From contig NZ_LMUH01000018.1 in NCBI RefSeq assembly GCF_009766105.1, forward strand, positions 139,422 to 203,421: 64,000 nucleotides of DNA, in the 5' to 3' direction. Positions 1 to 9,047 of the stretch are shown here, piece by piece. The DNA comes from Granulicella sp. S156 (GTDB lineage Bacteria > Acidobacteriota > Terriglobia > Terriglobales > Acidobacteriaceae). Positions within the stretch are counted from its first letter, which is position 1. Every line of letters starts with the position of its first letter. The translations under genes were made by a program, and so were the position numbers. The notes beneath the pieces are model-generated. The model was not told the origin of the DNA. It was given only the letters and a program-made list of their open reading frames with translations, and searched no databases.

Positions 1-413
1 AGCCGCCATGCCTCCCCGTCGACCCCTTCGGGGTTGGCGTTCTTTGCCGCAATCTCCAGCTTGCTGAGGTACGAGTCATCCAATGCGCGCCAGGATGGCA
101 CGGCTCCGCCGAAGGATTCCAGGAAGTCGACCCAGCCGAGCTGGTCTGTGCCCGATAAGTTGGCGATAGCAACGAGGGTTCGATTGGAGCGCCGGGCCGC
201 CAGGTGGACCTGAGGCCAAATGTCGGGCGGAAGTTGATCTTCGTCCGTCAGGACAATCATCAAGGGAACGCTGGCGCCAAGCATTGGCGCTGAACAGTAA
301 ATCTCCGTGTGGGTAGGCTGCCTCTCGTTGTTTTCGATCCTGAACCCGGAAAGTAGCAGCGTCCGGATAGCCGTTTGCAAATTCGGGCGACTGCTGAGCT
401 GGGTCAGGGGCAT
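1..413 (-). CDS. Unrecognised protein, C-terminus beyond window edge
   Basis: An open frame of 137 codons runs from an ATG at 413 to the left edge without a stop. It reads MPLTQLSSRPNLQTAIRT, then a hydrophobic strand (SVPLMIVLTDE), LVAIANLSGTDQLGWVDFLE and an alanine-rich end. This frame looks more protein-like than the other reading of the same stretch, with regular hydrophobic strands and few rare runs. A stop lies 8 codons upstream. An AGGAGG sits about 20 bases before the ATG, so the exact start is uncertain and a non-ATG start a few codons earlier is possible. It follows dnaE2 on the same strand after 136 bases and might be co-transcribed with the SOS operon. I do not recognise the family. 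Confidence 0.5.
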   Translation of the reverse strand, partial: MPLTQLSSRPNLQTAIRTLLLSGFRIENNERQPTHTEIYCSAPMLGASVPLMIVLTDEDQLPPDIWPQVHLAARRSNRTLVAIANLSGTDQLGWVDFLESFGGAVPSWRALDDSYLSKLEIAAKNANPEGVDGEAWR

Positions 414-549
414 TTGAGGAGCAATTGTAGTTCAGTTTCCTCCTCTGGCACACGCGAGCTCCTGAAACCACACAAAGTGCCTGTACCTGATCGCTCCTAA
501 TTCGGTGGCGATTGACTGGATATTGGCTTCACAACGGCTGCATTCTACC

Positions 550-3500
550 TTAATGAAAGTCATGCGACCGTACTTCGAGAGCACGGTCGGAAAGAGCTGT
601 CAGGCGCGTTGCCTTCACATGGATCACGTTGTCCTGGTTCTGGAGTGGGCCTTCTACAAGTAGAAACTTGCTGCGGGTGACCACCAGGCGGTCCCGGTCG
701 TAGAGATCGGGTGTCACGATGACGTTGGCGATGCCAGTCTCGTCTTCCATTGAAATGAAGATGAATCCCTTGGCCGTGCCTGGCCTCTGCCGTGCAATGA
801 TGCAGCCGGCCACGCGGACAAACTCACCGTCGCGGCGGGTTCGCAGTTCTTCGGCAGAGAGGATATTGCTGCGTCGCAGCGCGGGCCGACGGTAGTACAT
901 GGGATGCTTTCCAACCGTGAGTCCCGTGCCTGCATAGTCCGCGACGAGGCGCTCTTCGACGTTCATCTGCTGCAGAGGACGCGCGGCGGAGTCTTCGCTC
1001 AATGATTCGCTGGCCTGTCGGAGTAATGGTCCTTCGAGCTTCCCGGCGCGCTCGACCTGCCATAGCGCATCGCGGCGATGCTGGATGCCGTCGAGTTGGT
1101 TCAGGGCGCCGATTTGCGCGAGCCTCGTCAGTTCTCTCCGATTGAGTGATGGCACACGCTGTGTAAGGTCTTCCGCGGAACGGAAAGGACCGTCATGTTG
1201 GCGTGATAAGACTAGCGCCTCCACCGATCGCTTCGCTATGCTCTTTGCGTAGCCGAGTCCGATTCGCAAAGAGAGAGTGCCGTCACTCTCGTGTTCGACA
1301 GTGCAGGGCCAGTTCGATACCTGCACATCGATGGGTTTCACACGCAGCCCATGCCGCTGCGCGTCCTTGACGAGGACCGCAGCGCTGTAAAAGCCCATCG
1401 GCTGGTTATTGAGGATCGCGGCTGTGAACGCTGCCAGGTATTTCACCTTGAAGTACGCAGAAGCATAGGCAATGAGAGCAAAGCTGGCCGCGTGCGATTC
1501 GGGGAAGCCGTACAAGGAAAATGAGCTGATGTGCTGAACAATAGTGTCCTGGGTCTTCGCGTCAATGCCTTTGGTAGTCATGCCTGAACGCAGCTTGCTT
1601 TCAAGAGACTTCATGCGCTCCCATGAACGGCGCATCCCTACGGCACGTCTTAGCTCATCGGCCTCCGCGCCAGAAAAATCGGCGACCGTCATGGCGATAC
1701 GCAGCAGTTGCTCTTGAAATAGTGGCACTCCAAGCGTGCGCTTCAGAACAGGTTCTAGCGAAGGGTGAGGGTAACTCACGGCTTCTTTTCCCTGGCGCCT
1801 CCGCATATACGGGTGCATCATCTGACCAACGATGGGGCCCGGACGAATGATCGCGACCTGAACAACCAAGTCGTAAAATTTGCGCGGATAATTGCGCGGT
1901 AGCGAGGCCATCTGCGCCCTGGACTCGATCTGGAACATACCCACCGTATCGGCCTTCTGGAGAACGCTATAGATTTCGTCGTCTTCAGGTAGCTGTGCGA
2001 GATCGACACTGTCGCCGTAGTGTTGCGGGATCAGTTCCAGGCAATCCTTGATAACAGCCATCATGCCAAGGCCGAGCAGATCAACTTTGATAATACCGAG
2101 ATCGGCGCAATCCTCCTTATCCCACTGGACAACCGTTCGTCCCACCATCGAGGCGCGTTCGAGCGGCACGACATGATTCAACTGTCCCTGGCAGATGACC
2201 ATGCCACCGCTGTGCTGTCCGAGATGACGGGGTAAGTCCTGAATCCGCATTGACAGCTCAAGGTATTTGGCAATGCGCGGATGCCGAATGTCGAAGCCGG
2301 CATGGTGAAAGGAGTGGGCCATCGTATCCGTCTTGCCTCGCCACTCCCACTGCCCCACGAGGCTCGACAATCGTCCAAGAGTATCTTCGTCAAAGCCCAT
2401 TGCCTTGCCTGTCTCGCGGGCGGCAGATTTGCCGCGGTAAGTGATGACATTTGCAGTCATGGCTGCGCCAAGCTCGCCATAGCGTTGGTACACATACTGG
2501 ATCGCTTGTTCGCGTTTATCTTCCGAAGGAAGATCGAGATCGATGTCCGGCCATTCGTTGCGGCTCTCGCTTAGGAAACGCTCGAAGAGCAGATCCATTC
2601 CAACCGGGTCGATAGCCGTGATTTCAAGGCAGTAGCACACCGCAGAATTTGCCGCACTGCCGCGACCCTGCACCAAGATATCGTTCTGTTTGCAAAAACG
2701 GATGATGTCCCAGACGATTAAAAAGTATCCAGCAAATCCGAGCTTCGCAATGAGCGCCAGTTCGCGCTCCACCTGCTTCCTGGCTTTATCCATGAGGTTG
2801 CGGTCGTTCTTGGGAGCATACCTGCTCTCGACGCCTTCCATGACTCGCTTGCGGAGGAAGCTGTCCATCGTCTCTTCATCGGCAACGGCGTAACGTGGGA
2901 ATTCGTACCCCAGATCACTGAGCTGAAAGCCAAGTCGCGCAGAAAGACTGACGGTATTCTCGATTGCTCCTGGAACATCGCGGAATAATGCAGCCATCTC
3001 ATGCGCGGCGCGAAGGTGACGGTGGCTGTTGACAGCTAGAAGGCGGCCAGCCTGGTCGAGTTCGACATGATTGCGGATGGCCGTCAATAGATCCTGAATC
3101 TCGCGGTCATACGCAGTCGCGTAGCGAACACCATTGGTGGCTATCACCGGGAGATTCAAAGAGCGTGCAATGCGGATCGCGGCCTGATTGCGCCATTCCT
3201 CCTCTCGCTCCTGGTGTCGCTGCAATTCGACATAGACGTTCTTAGAACCAAAGATGTGAATCAGTTGCTGGACGGTTTCGCGGCCAGCCGACTCACCGCC
3301 GCACGCGAGCGCCGCAGCCAATGGTCCCTCGTCTCCCCCGGTAAGACATATCAGGCCTGTGGCGTATTGCTGGAGGTCATCGAAGGTCGCTGCCCCATCG
3401 CCCTTCGTGAGTTCACGCATCTTGAATTTCGTGATGAGCTGGCAGAGATTCTGGTAGCCCTGGCGCGACTCGCAGAGTAATGGAATTCGTGCGGGCTCGG

Positions 3501-3765
3501 TCTTATGTTGGTGCGGGAGCCACGCCGGTGGTGTCAATCGCGGACCAAAACTCGATATGGAGATCTCCGCTCCGATGTGCGCACGGATGCTATTGCGCTG
3601 CGCGCTGGTGTGGAAACGGGCAGAGCCGTAGACGCCGTTATGGTCGAGTAGCGCCATTGATGGCATCTTCAATTCAACTGCGCGCTCGATTAAGCTTTCC
3701 GGTTGTGACGCAGCCTGAAGGAAGCTGAAGGCGCTGGACGCGTGCAGTTCAACATAGTCAGTCAT
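550..3765 (-). CDS. dnaE2: Error-prone DNA polymerase DnaE2 (ImuC)
   Basis: This is the catalytic translesion polymerase of the ImuA-ImuB-DnaE2 mutasome, a C-family polymerase related to DnaE. The N-terminus carries a PHP domain (VELHASSAFSFLQAAS, LLDHNGVYG). The polymerase core shows GRGSAANSAVCYCLEIT and the acidic catalytic motif PDIDLDLPSE. A C-terminal OB-fold follows (VRVAGCIIARQRPGTAKGF). The length of 1071 residues fits DnaE2 rather than the longer replicative DnaE. The start is taken at the ATG at 3765, whose first bases overlap the imuB stop (ATGACTGA), so translation is probably coupled. It is the last gene of the imuA-imuB-dnaE2 operon, which carries a likely LexA box in front of imuA. 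Confidence 0.95.
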   Translation of the reverse strand: MTDYVELHASSAFSFLQAASQPESLIERAVELKMPSMALLDHNGVYGSARFHTSAQRNSIRAHIGAEISISSFGPRLTPPAWLPHQHKTEPARIPLLCESRQGYQNLCQLITKFKMRELTKGDGAATFDDLQQYATGLICLTGGDEGPLAAALACGGESAGRETVQQLIHIFGSKNVYVELQRHQEREEEWRNQAAIRIARSLNLPVIATNGVRYATAYDREIQDLLTAIRNHVELDQAGRLLAVNSHRHLRAAHEMAALFRDVPGAIENTVSLSARLGFQLSDLGYEFPRYAVADEETMDSFLRKRVMEGVESRYAPKNDRNLMDKARKQVERELALIAKLGFAGYFLIVWDIIRFCKQNDILVQGRGSAANSAVCYCLEITAIDPVGMDLLFERFLSESRNEWPDIDLDLPSEDKREQAIQYVYQRYGELGAAMTANVITYRGKSAARETGKAMGFDEDTLGRLSSLVGQWEWRGKTDTMAHSFHHAGFDIRHPRIAKYLELSMRIQDLPRHLGQHSGGMVICQGQLNHVVPLERASMVGRTVVQWDKEDCADLGIIKVDLLGLGMMAVIKDCLELIPQHYGDSVDLAQLPEDDEIYSVLQKADTVGMFQIESRAQMASLPRNYPRKFYDLVVQVAIIRPGPIVGQMMHPYMRRRQGKEAVSYPHPSLEPVLKRTLGVPLFQEQLLRIAMTVADFSGAEADELRRAVGMRRSWERMKSLESKLRSGMTTKGIDAKTQDTIVQHISSFSLYGFPESHAASFALIAYASAYFKVKYLAAFTAAILNNQPMGFYSAAVLVKDAQRHGLRVKPIDVQVSNWPCTVEHESDGTLSLRIGLGYAKSIAKRSVEALVLSRQHDGPFRSAEDLTQRVPSLNRRELTRLAQIGALNQLDGIQHRRDALWQVERAGKLEGPLLRQASESLSEDSAARPLQQMNVEERLVADYAGTGLTVGKHPMYYRRPALRRSNILSAEELRTRRDGEFVRVAGCIIARQRPGTAKGFIFISMEDETGIANVIVTPDLYDRDRLVVTRSKFLLVEGPLQNQDNVIHVKATRLTALSDRALEVRSHDFH

Positions 3766-5266
3766 ACAGCCCAACGATCTGCCATTGGTTGCGCAACAGG
3801 TCGCGAATCAGGCAGACACAAAGCATGACGCCATCATGAGTACGGACCGCAAGGTCCCACTGCTCAGATCCCCATAGCGTTGCTGTCCACCACTCGCCAC
3901 CCGTCAGCCACGGACCGTACGCGCTTTCGACCGAATAGCGCCTCTCTCGAAACGTGAACGCCTTGGGTCGTTCGCTCTGCAATGTGACAAACACTGTCTC
4001 TGCCGGACGTAACCGCCGCATGGCTGGCCGCATCGGGGCGGATGAGAGCGCCGAGGGATCTGCTGAGGAGATGCTGAAGGGTTCGATGCGGAAGCCGTCA
4101 AGCTGATGCGTGTCCGTAAGAACAGCACGGCCAACGTTCTCATCACCGACGATGGCGCGGATGCGTGCGAGCGTGACATCGAGACGGGAAGACTCTGGCA
4201 ACTGCGGAGAGAACAGTCCAAGTTGTATCTGGCTCGTGCTTCCTGATTCGGCGTCGAGTTCAACAGCCAGGATCGCAGCTTGGGGAGGATGGGATTCGAG
4301 GTCTAGATGCAGCAGCTTGAGCCAGACTTGCCGATCGTTGGTGGGCAGTGCGGGCTGAACCGTACGCGTGTATGTTGTGCCGCCTTCGAGAGCAAGAGTG
4401 ACGCTGACAGAGGCCAAGGCGAGCACTCGCGCAGTAGCGCGCAAAATGATCTGCTCCAGCATCACGTTCACCACGAACATCAGGGCATCGAGTAACTCTA
4501 CAGGCGAGTCCAACTCCATTCGCTCCACGAGGGTGAACACCGGTTCTACAGGCTGAAAGAGGTGCGGCATCTCGCCGCGCGCCATCTGGCGGAGCCGCTT
4601 GCCAGCCTGTCCTATTCGGGAGATGAGTTCCTTCTCCGGCAACGCGGCCAGCATTCCCAGTGTGTTAATACCCCAGAGCGCAAAGGTCTGAGCCTGTTCT
4701 TCGGTAAGATCGAGTACCGTGAGCGGCAAGGCTGCCAGTGCCTTGCTCTCTTCGCCTGTGGGTATGATCCGCACCGATATCGGCAATGGTCCCTTGGCAA
4801 CTGCGACTGCTGCATGGAAATTACTGCTCACTGCAACGCAGGCAGTGAGCCCCAGAGTGCCGACGCGGGTAAGTAGATTCCGAGCGAGCGTTGCCGGTGG
4901 GCCGAATAGCCCTGTCGTTCCCGCAATGTCGATCGCGCACAGAAACGAGCGTTCGTAGTCCCAATTCTCGACACGCGGCGAATAACAGCCTGCGCATTCG
5001 AGCAGAACTGCCCTTGCTGTGGCCTCATCCTTCAAGGATCGTTGCAGCACAATGACTTCGGAAAAGGTGTCAACTTCTACTCGCGTCATGCCGCGACTCA
5101 TACCGAGACTTCGCGCCTTGCGTGTGAGGGAGCATATCTCTTCGAGAGGCGGCTCCCCCTCCATCACCACACATGGTTTGCTCCGTAGTTCTGGCCGCAG
5201 ACGAAGCAATGCCTGTGCCGGAAACTCCTTTGCATAGAGGCAGGCGTAGATTTCGTGCTTTGTCAT
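3758..5266 (-). CDS. imuB: ImuB, catalytically inactive Y-family polymerase homologue
   Basis: ImuB is the adaptor of the SOS mutasome: a Y-family fold that has lost polymerase activity and links DnaE2 to the sliding clamp and to ImuA. The N-terminus (YACLYAKEFPAQALLRLRPEL) sits where active Y-family enzymes have the metal-binding HVDMDAFYASVE motif, and the acidic residues are missing here, as is usual for ImuB. A helix-hairpin-helix-like stretch follows (LTEEQAQTFALWGINTLGMLAALP). The 502-residue length is typical. The ATG overlaps the imuA stop codon (ATGA at 5263-5266) and the stop overlaps the dnaE2 start, so all three genes form one tightly coupled operon. Confidence 0.93.
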   Translation of the reverse strand: MTKHEIYACLYAKEFPAQALLRLRPELRSKPCVVMEGEPPLEEICSLTRKARSLGMSRGMTRVEVDTFSEVIVLQRSLKDEATARAVLLECAGCYSPRVENWDYERSFLCAIDIAGTTGLFGPPATLARNLLTRVGTLGLTACVAVSSNFHAAVAVAKGPLPISVRIIPTGEESKALAALPLTVLDLTEEQAQTFALWGINTLGMLAALPEKELISRIGQAGKRLRQMARGEMPHLFQPVEPVFTLVERMELDSPVELLDALMFVVNVMLEQIILRATARVLALASVSVTLALEGGTTYTRTVQPALPTNDRQVWLKLLHLDLESHPPQAAILAVELDAESGSTSQIQLGLFSPQLPESSRLDVTLARIRAIVGDENVGRAVLTDTHQLDGFRIEPFSISSADPSALSSAPMRPAMRRLRPAETVFVTLQSERPKAFTFRERRYSVESAYGPWLTGGEWWTATLWGSEQWDLAVRTHDGVMLCVCLIRDLLRNQWQIVGLYD

Positions 5267-6300
5267 CGTTCACCTGCCCAGGTGCTCTGGCTTCTCCAGC
5301 GCGCGGCGTTCACGCTGTGGGGAGGCTTGCGTAGCGGGATTACATTTGTCGGTTCCTGCGCGAAGCGTCTACGCTCGACTTGCAGGCGGTGTTCGATTCC
5401 CGTGAATAAGGTAGTTTCGTTATCGCGCGCCTCGCCTGGCTGGAACCGCAGCAGAAGCTCACTGCTGCTCTTGGCGCACGAATGCTGCGTGAGGAGAAGG
5501 AACACAGCCTGCGTCCGCTCTGCAGCCGTGCGGTAGCGGAACCATGTAGACAGCGGGACGCGCGAGGCGTACTCCGGGGCGATGCTCGCCATGTCGAGGA
5601 CAATCGCACTGAAGCCCCCGGCCTGCAAAAGAAGATCTGTGACTCGGAGAGCCTGCTCGATGCGCGCCCACGGTTTGGTGGGGTTCATGCGCAAATTCGA
5701 GCGCGTCGCAATGGCCTGTGGCTGCGGCATAAAGACTTCCCGCTCCGCTCGTATCTTGTGTTGGGGCTCGGCGCAGCGTGGCGCTATGGCCTCCGGCCGA
5801 AGCAGGCCACTCACGGCATCCGGGAGTCCTTTGACTTCGTTGCGCGGATGTCCCCCGCAGCCACCGCCGTGCAAGCCCTTCTTGATGGAGGCTGGAATAA
5901 AAAACCTGTCGGGTAACGAGAACTTGTATTCGGTAGATGGTTTAGCTTGCGATTTAGAAACCCCGCACCGCACCCATAGCAGGCGGGCAAGATCGACCCC
6001 CGCTTCTGCTGCGGATTCGGGACAGAGCGTGTCGGAAACGTCTACCCACGCACAGGCTCTTCCTGCATGGACAAGGTGACGCAGGAATGAGAGTGCAATT
6101 CCTGTGCGACCGGTCGATTCCACTCCGGCCATCTCGGTGATGGCTCCGACCGGCAGTCCGCCCGCTAGCAGAACATCGACCTCACTCACGCCAGTCGGCA
6201 CGACGGGGCGAATCACTCGTGGAACCGGGGTGAGCGCTGAGGGAATCTTGCGAGCGAGTTTAGCTTCGATCTGGAGTCGGATTGTGGCGGCGGTGGGCAC
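5263..6300 (-). CDS. imuA: ImuA, RecA-like SOS mutagenesis protein
   Basis: ImuA is the RecA-like accessory protein of the mutasome. The family start PTAATIRLQIEAKL is followed by RVIRPVVPTGVSEVDVLLAGGLPVGAITE, a RecA/SulA-type fold with a degenerate nucleotide loop (GVESTGRTGIAL). About 345 residues are used here. The reading frame is open for another 24 codons up to 6372, but that extension runs straight through the GTTC-N7-GTTC operator at 6308-6322, so I place the start at the GTG at 6300, where similarity to the family begins. The start would then lie only about 8 bases from the operator, implying a very short or absent leader. It is the first gene of the operon and overlaps imuB by the ATGA junction. 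Confidence 0.88.
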   Translation of the reverse strand: MPTAATIRLQIEAKLARKIPSALTPVPRVIRPVVPTGVSEVDVLLAGGLPVGAITEMAGVESTGRTGIALSFLRHLVHAGRACAWVDVSDTLCPESAAEAGVDLARLLWVRCGVSKSQAKPSTEYKFSLPDRFFIPASIKKGLHGGGCGGHPRNEVKGLPDAVSGLLRPEAIAPRCAEPQHKIRAEREVFMPQPQAIATRSNLRMNPTKPWARIEQALRVTDLLLQAGGFSAIVLDMASIAPEYASRVPLSTWFRYRTAAERTQAVFLLLTQHSCAKSSSELLLRFQPGEARDNETTLFTGIEHRLQVERRRFAQEPTNVIPLRKPPHSVNAARWRSQSTWAGER

Positions 6301-6307
6301 GAGGTAT

Positions 6308-6322
6308 GTTCGCCTTATGTTC
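6308..6322. promoter_or_regulatory. Likely LexA box of the imuA-imuB-dnaE2 operon
   Basis: The sequence GTTCGCCTTATGTTC is a direct repeat GTTC-N7-GTTC followed again by GCCTT. The same arrangement, with one changed base, stands before dinB at 8401-8415. GTTC-N7-GTTC is the known LexA-binding pattern of Alphaproteobacteria; use of the same pattern here is inference. Its position immediately before the imuA start would block transcription when LexA is bound. Confidence 0.7.
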
Positions 6323-6463
6323 GCCTTGTGGGTTAGGGCTGTCAACCGGTCTCTGCCTCGTTCACGGTGCAATCGGCTCTAATCCCCATGAAAATAAGAG
6401 GTTTATTTTTCCAAGGCCTGTGACTTGTGGGGGGCCACTTTGAGAGGTTAGGTATTTCACAAG

Positions 6464-6562
6464 ATGCGCCAAGGCTTCTACACTGGCCTCCATGCGTGGC
6501 GGATATCTACAGTGCAGATTCGTGATGACGAAGATCCCCATAAGGTCGTAGAGGAGGCGTAA
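6464..6562 (+). CDS. Possible 32-residue protein upstream of the SRAP gene
   Basis: An ATG at 6464 opens 32 codons ending at a TAA only 4 bases before the SRAP start. The C-terminal half (VQIRDDEDPHKVVEEA) has the look of a real protein end, and the AGGAGG that serves the SRAP gene lies inside its last codons, which would couple the two. A GAGAGG lies about 15 bases before the ATG, further than ideal. I do not recognise it and it may be chance. Confidence 0.3.
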   Translation: MRQGFYTGLHAWRISTVQIRDDEDPHKVVEEA

Positions 6563-6566
6563 ACGA

Positions 6567-7232
6567 ATGTGCGGGCGCTACAAGAGACCAGGCAAGCAGA
6601 AAATCGCGGAGGCCTTTGCCGTAAGTGAGGGGCTGGAGGCGTTTGATCTCGAAGCTGATGACAATGCCTGTCCTCAATCTTTTCAGCCCGTCATCCATTT
6701 GAATGCGAATGGAGAGCGTCAGATGGAACTGATGCGCTGGGCGTTTAGGTTACCGGATAGACTCCTATTCAATGCTCGTTCCGAAGGAATCACGAAATCA
6801 AAGTTCTGGGCGGACTCCTTCCAGAAGCGTCGCTGCATCATTCCGGCGAGTGCCATTCAGGAATCGCAAGACCTGCCCGATGGGAAGAAGGGCGACAAGT
6901 ACGAGTTCGATATTCCCGGTCGAGAAATTTTCGGAATGGCAGGTATATGGAAGCCCTGGCAACATCCGGGGACCGGTCAATGGGAATCTACATTCGCAGT
7001 TCTCACTCGAGAACCGAACGAAGTTATGATGCCGATTCACAAGCGTCTGGCGACTGTGTTGGAGCCACGGGACCATACGGAGTATCTCGCGTTCGCTGAG
7101 AGGCCGCCCATCCATCTGCTACGTATTCTGCCGTCCAATGAATTGCGTGCGAGGCGTCTAGAGAAGCCTGCGCTAACACCGAAGTCGAAGCTGAAAGTAG
7201 ATCCTCAGATATCCCTTTTCGGTTCGGAGTGA
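6567..7232 (+). CDS. SRAP (HMCES/YedK-like) abasic-site DNA-crosslinking protein
   Basis: SRAP proteins protect abasic sites in single-stranded DNA by a covalent thiazolidine link through the N-terminal cysteine exposed after Met removal. The start MCGRYKRPG gives that Cys2. Other family blocks are visible: MRWAFRLPD, NARSEGITKSKFW, FQKRRCIIPASAIQE, GMAGIWKPW, FAVLTREPNEVMMPIHKRLATVL (the His of the active centre) and a C-terminal LLRILPSNELR. The 221-residue length is normal. An AGGAGG sits 8 bases before the ATG. It lies between imuA and dinB, so a role in the same DNA-damage response is likely, although no GTTC-N7-GTTC repeat is seen in front of it. Confidence 0.92.
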   Translation: MCGRYKRPGKQKIAEAFAVSEGLEAFDLEADDNACPQSFQPVIHLNANGERQMELMRWAFRLPDRLLFNARSEGITKSKFWADSFQKRRCIIPASAIQESQDLPDGKKGDKYEFDIPGREIFGMAGIWKPWQHPGTGQWESTFAVLTREPNEVMMPIHKRLATVLEPRDHTEYLAFAERPPIHLLRILPSNELRARRLEKPALTPKSKLKVDPQISLFGSE

Positions 7233-7270
7233 TCTCCGAGCCTCATTGAGGTAAGCGATCCCGTTGTGAA

Positions 7271-8374
7271 CTAAATCGATGGCTCGGCACTCGCAGCGGC
7301 GCTTTCGTCCTCAAAAAGTGGGGACTCCGCATCAAGTTGAAAATTGCTGAGTCCGACGCCGACCAAACGGAAGAGCTGTTGCGGTCCAAGTTCGATTCGT
7401 TCTCGTAACGCGAGCGCAATCGTAGTCAGTTCGTCACACGTTGATGGTGGCACAGAAGGTGTGACACTTCGTGTCAGCGAATTGAATTGCTTCGTCTTGA
7501 GCTTGAGTACGACTGTCTTCGCTCCACGAGCGTTATCTCGGGACGCCCGCCATACCTTTTCTGCAAGCCGCCGAATCTGCTGCTCGGTTTCAGCAAGGGG
7601 TATATCTAACTGAAAGGTATCTTCGGCAGAGATTGATTTGCTCACTCGGTTTGCCACAACAGGGTTGTGGTCGATGCCGCGGGCGAGTTGGTAGAGACGA
7701 GTGCCGTAGCTGCCGAAGTGACCTTCGAGATCGGATAGCTCCATTCGATATAGATCACGAACTGTGGCAATACCGACTGCTTTCATGCGGCTCTCCGTGA
7801 CTCGACCGACCCCAGGAATGCGACCTACCGGAAGAGGCAGAAGAAAGCCCTGTATTTCATGGGGTTGAATGACGAAGAGTCCGTCCGGTTTGCGCCAGTC
7901 GGATGCAATCTTTGCGAGGAACTTATTTGGAGCAACCCCCGCCGAAGCGGTCAGATTCAGTTCTTCGCGGATTTGCTCACGGATGGTCTTCGCGACACGG
8001 GTCGCAGTGGGCAGACCAGTTTTATTCTCGGTGACGTCCAGATAGGCTTCGTCCAGCGACAACGGTTCAATGAGATCGGTATGTCGATGGAAGATCTCTC
8101 GTGCTCCTCGGGACGCATCTTTGTAACGCACGAAATCAGGCGGAACGAAGATAGCCTCAGGGCATAGCCGTTCGGCAGTGATTGCTGGCATCGCTGAGCG
8201 CACACCGAACTTCCTTGCCTCATAAGAGGCGGCGCATACGACAGATCGATTGCCTTTCCATGCGACAACAACAGGTTTGCCGCGCAGATGCGGGTCATCG
8301 CGCTGTTCAACAGAAGCATAAAACGCGTCCATGTCCACATGAACGATCTTTCGCTGTGTTGCCATTTCGCTCAT
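7271..8374 (-). CDS. dinB: DNA polymerase IV (DinB)
   Basis: This is a Y-family translesion polymerase. The active-site motifs are complete: HVDMDAFYASVEQRD near the N-terminus and LSLDEAYLDVT around residue 105, giving the metal-binding acidic residues that ImuB lacks. A helix-hairpin-helix (LPVGRIPGVGRVTESRMKAVG) and the little-finger domain (AEDTFQLDIPLAETEQQIRRLA) follow. The 367-residue length is typical. Two ATG codons (8374 and 8365) could serve as the start; neither has a strong ribosome site. The likely LexA box lies 27-41 bases upstream of the first. It is transcribed towards the SRAP gene, with 38 bases between the two stops. Confidence 0.94.
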   Translation of the reverse strand: MSEMATQRKIVHVDMDAFYASVEQRDDPHLRGKPVVVAWKGNRSVVCAASYEARKFGVRSAMPAITAERLCPEAIFVPPDFVRYKDASRGAREIFHRHTDLIEPLSLDEAYLDVTENKTGLPTATRVAKTIREQIREELNLTASAGVAPNKFLAKIASDWRKPDGLFVIQPHEIQGFLLPLPVGRIPGVGRVTESRMKAVGIATVRDLYRMELSDLEGHFGSYGTRLYQLARGIDHNPVVANRVSKSISAEDTFQLDIPLAETEQQIRRLAEKVWRASRDNARGAKTVVLKLKTKQFNSLTRSVTPSVPPSTCDELTTIALALRERIELGPQQLFRLVGVGLSNFQLDAESPLFEDESAAASAEPSI

Positions 8375-8400
8375 AAGCTATCCGAGGTGGGATATTAAAT

Positions 8401-8415
8401 GTTCGCCTTATATTC
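8401..8415. promoter_or_regulatory. Likely LexA box of dinB
   Basis: GTTCGCCTTATATTC is a GTTC-N7-ATTC direct repeat followed by GCCTA. It matches the imuA operator at 13 or more consecutive positions apart from one G-to-A change. Two SOS-type genes in one window sharing this element argues that it is the operator of the same repressor. Confidence 0.65.
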
Positions 8416-8576
8416 GCCTATTATAGGGAGCGTGCGGAGTGGAGTGCAATGTATTTGTGATCTTTCGAGTGGCATCAGTTGGAGAGTCTCGGTTGCGAGA
8501 AGCAAGTAAGCAGCAAATGAGAAGCGGAGCCTGTAATTAGAGGCTCCGCTTGAAATGATGAAGGTGATGGCTCCGA

Positions 8577-9047
8577 CTACACCCGCTTTCTTTTCTTGTT
8601 GGTGATTGGCCCCAGAGGCGGCCTGATGATGCCGATTGTCATTTCGTCTGCGCTCAGTTCAACTTGAAGCGAGCCTCCTGCTTCGAGTGCTGTAAAGCCC
8701 TTCTCGGGTATAAACTCTGCGAAGTCGTCACCGCCCGCAGCATCCCGAATTTTTTCATACCTCGTCATCCGCTCTTCCATACTCGCTGTGACGGGCAGTC
8801 CTTCGTAACCTTGAGCGTAAACAACCTTGTTGGTTGTCTCGGTACCGCATAGACCGGGCTCTCCATTCGACATGAGATAGACGCCGTCATCTTTGACGAG
8901 CATCAACCCTGGACCGGGATCTTCTGTCAGACCATATGGCGAGACGGTTCGAGGAGCTGCCTTCGCATGTGCGAGCAGTTCCAACACGGCTATTCCATCA
9001 AACACGAATTTGGCTATCGTTTGCTTCTCTCGTTCTATATTTTGCAT
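8577..9047 (-). CDS. DUF3085-like small soluble protein
   Basis: This is a protein of about 156 residues with a central block PGPGLMLVKDDGVYLMSNGEPG and a tail rich in lysine and arginine (NKKRKRV). The GLxLVxDxGVYLMSN pattern recalls the DUF3085 family, of unknown function and often found on mobile elements; this link is from memory and tentative. The start is placed at the ATG at 9047 because CAGGAG stands 7 bases before it; the frame stays open 20 codons further up, to 9107, without a ribosome site. No signal peptide is seen. Confidence 0.65.
   Translation of the reverse strand: MQNIEREKQTIAKFVFDGIAVLELLAHAKAAPRTVSPYGLTEDPGPGLMLVKDDGVYLMSNGEPGLCGTETTNKVVYAQGYEGLPVTASMEERMTRYEKIRDAAGGDDFAEFIPEKGFTALEAGGSLQVELSADEMTIGIIRPPLGPITNKKRKRV

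Noticed and set aside
76..471. 131-codon minus-strand frame at the left edge
   Set aside because: Composition is Arg/Ser/Pro-rich shadow text; the alternative minus frame from 413 reads like a protein and runs off the edge.
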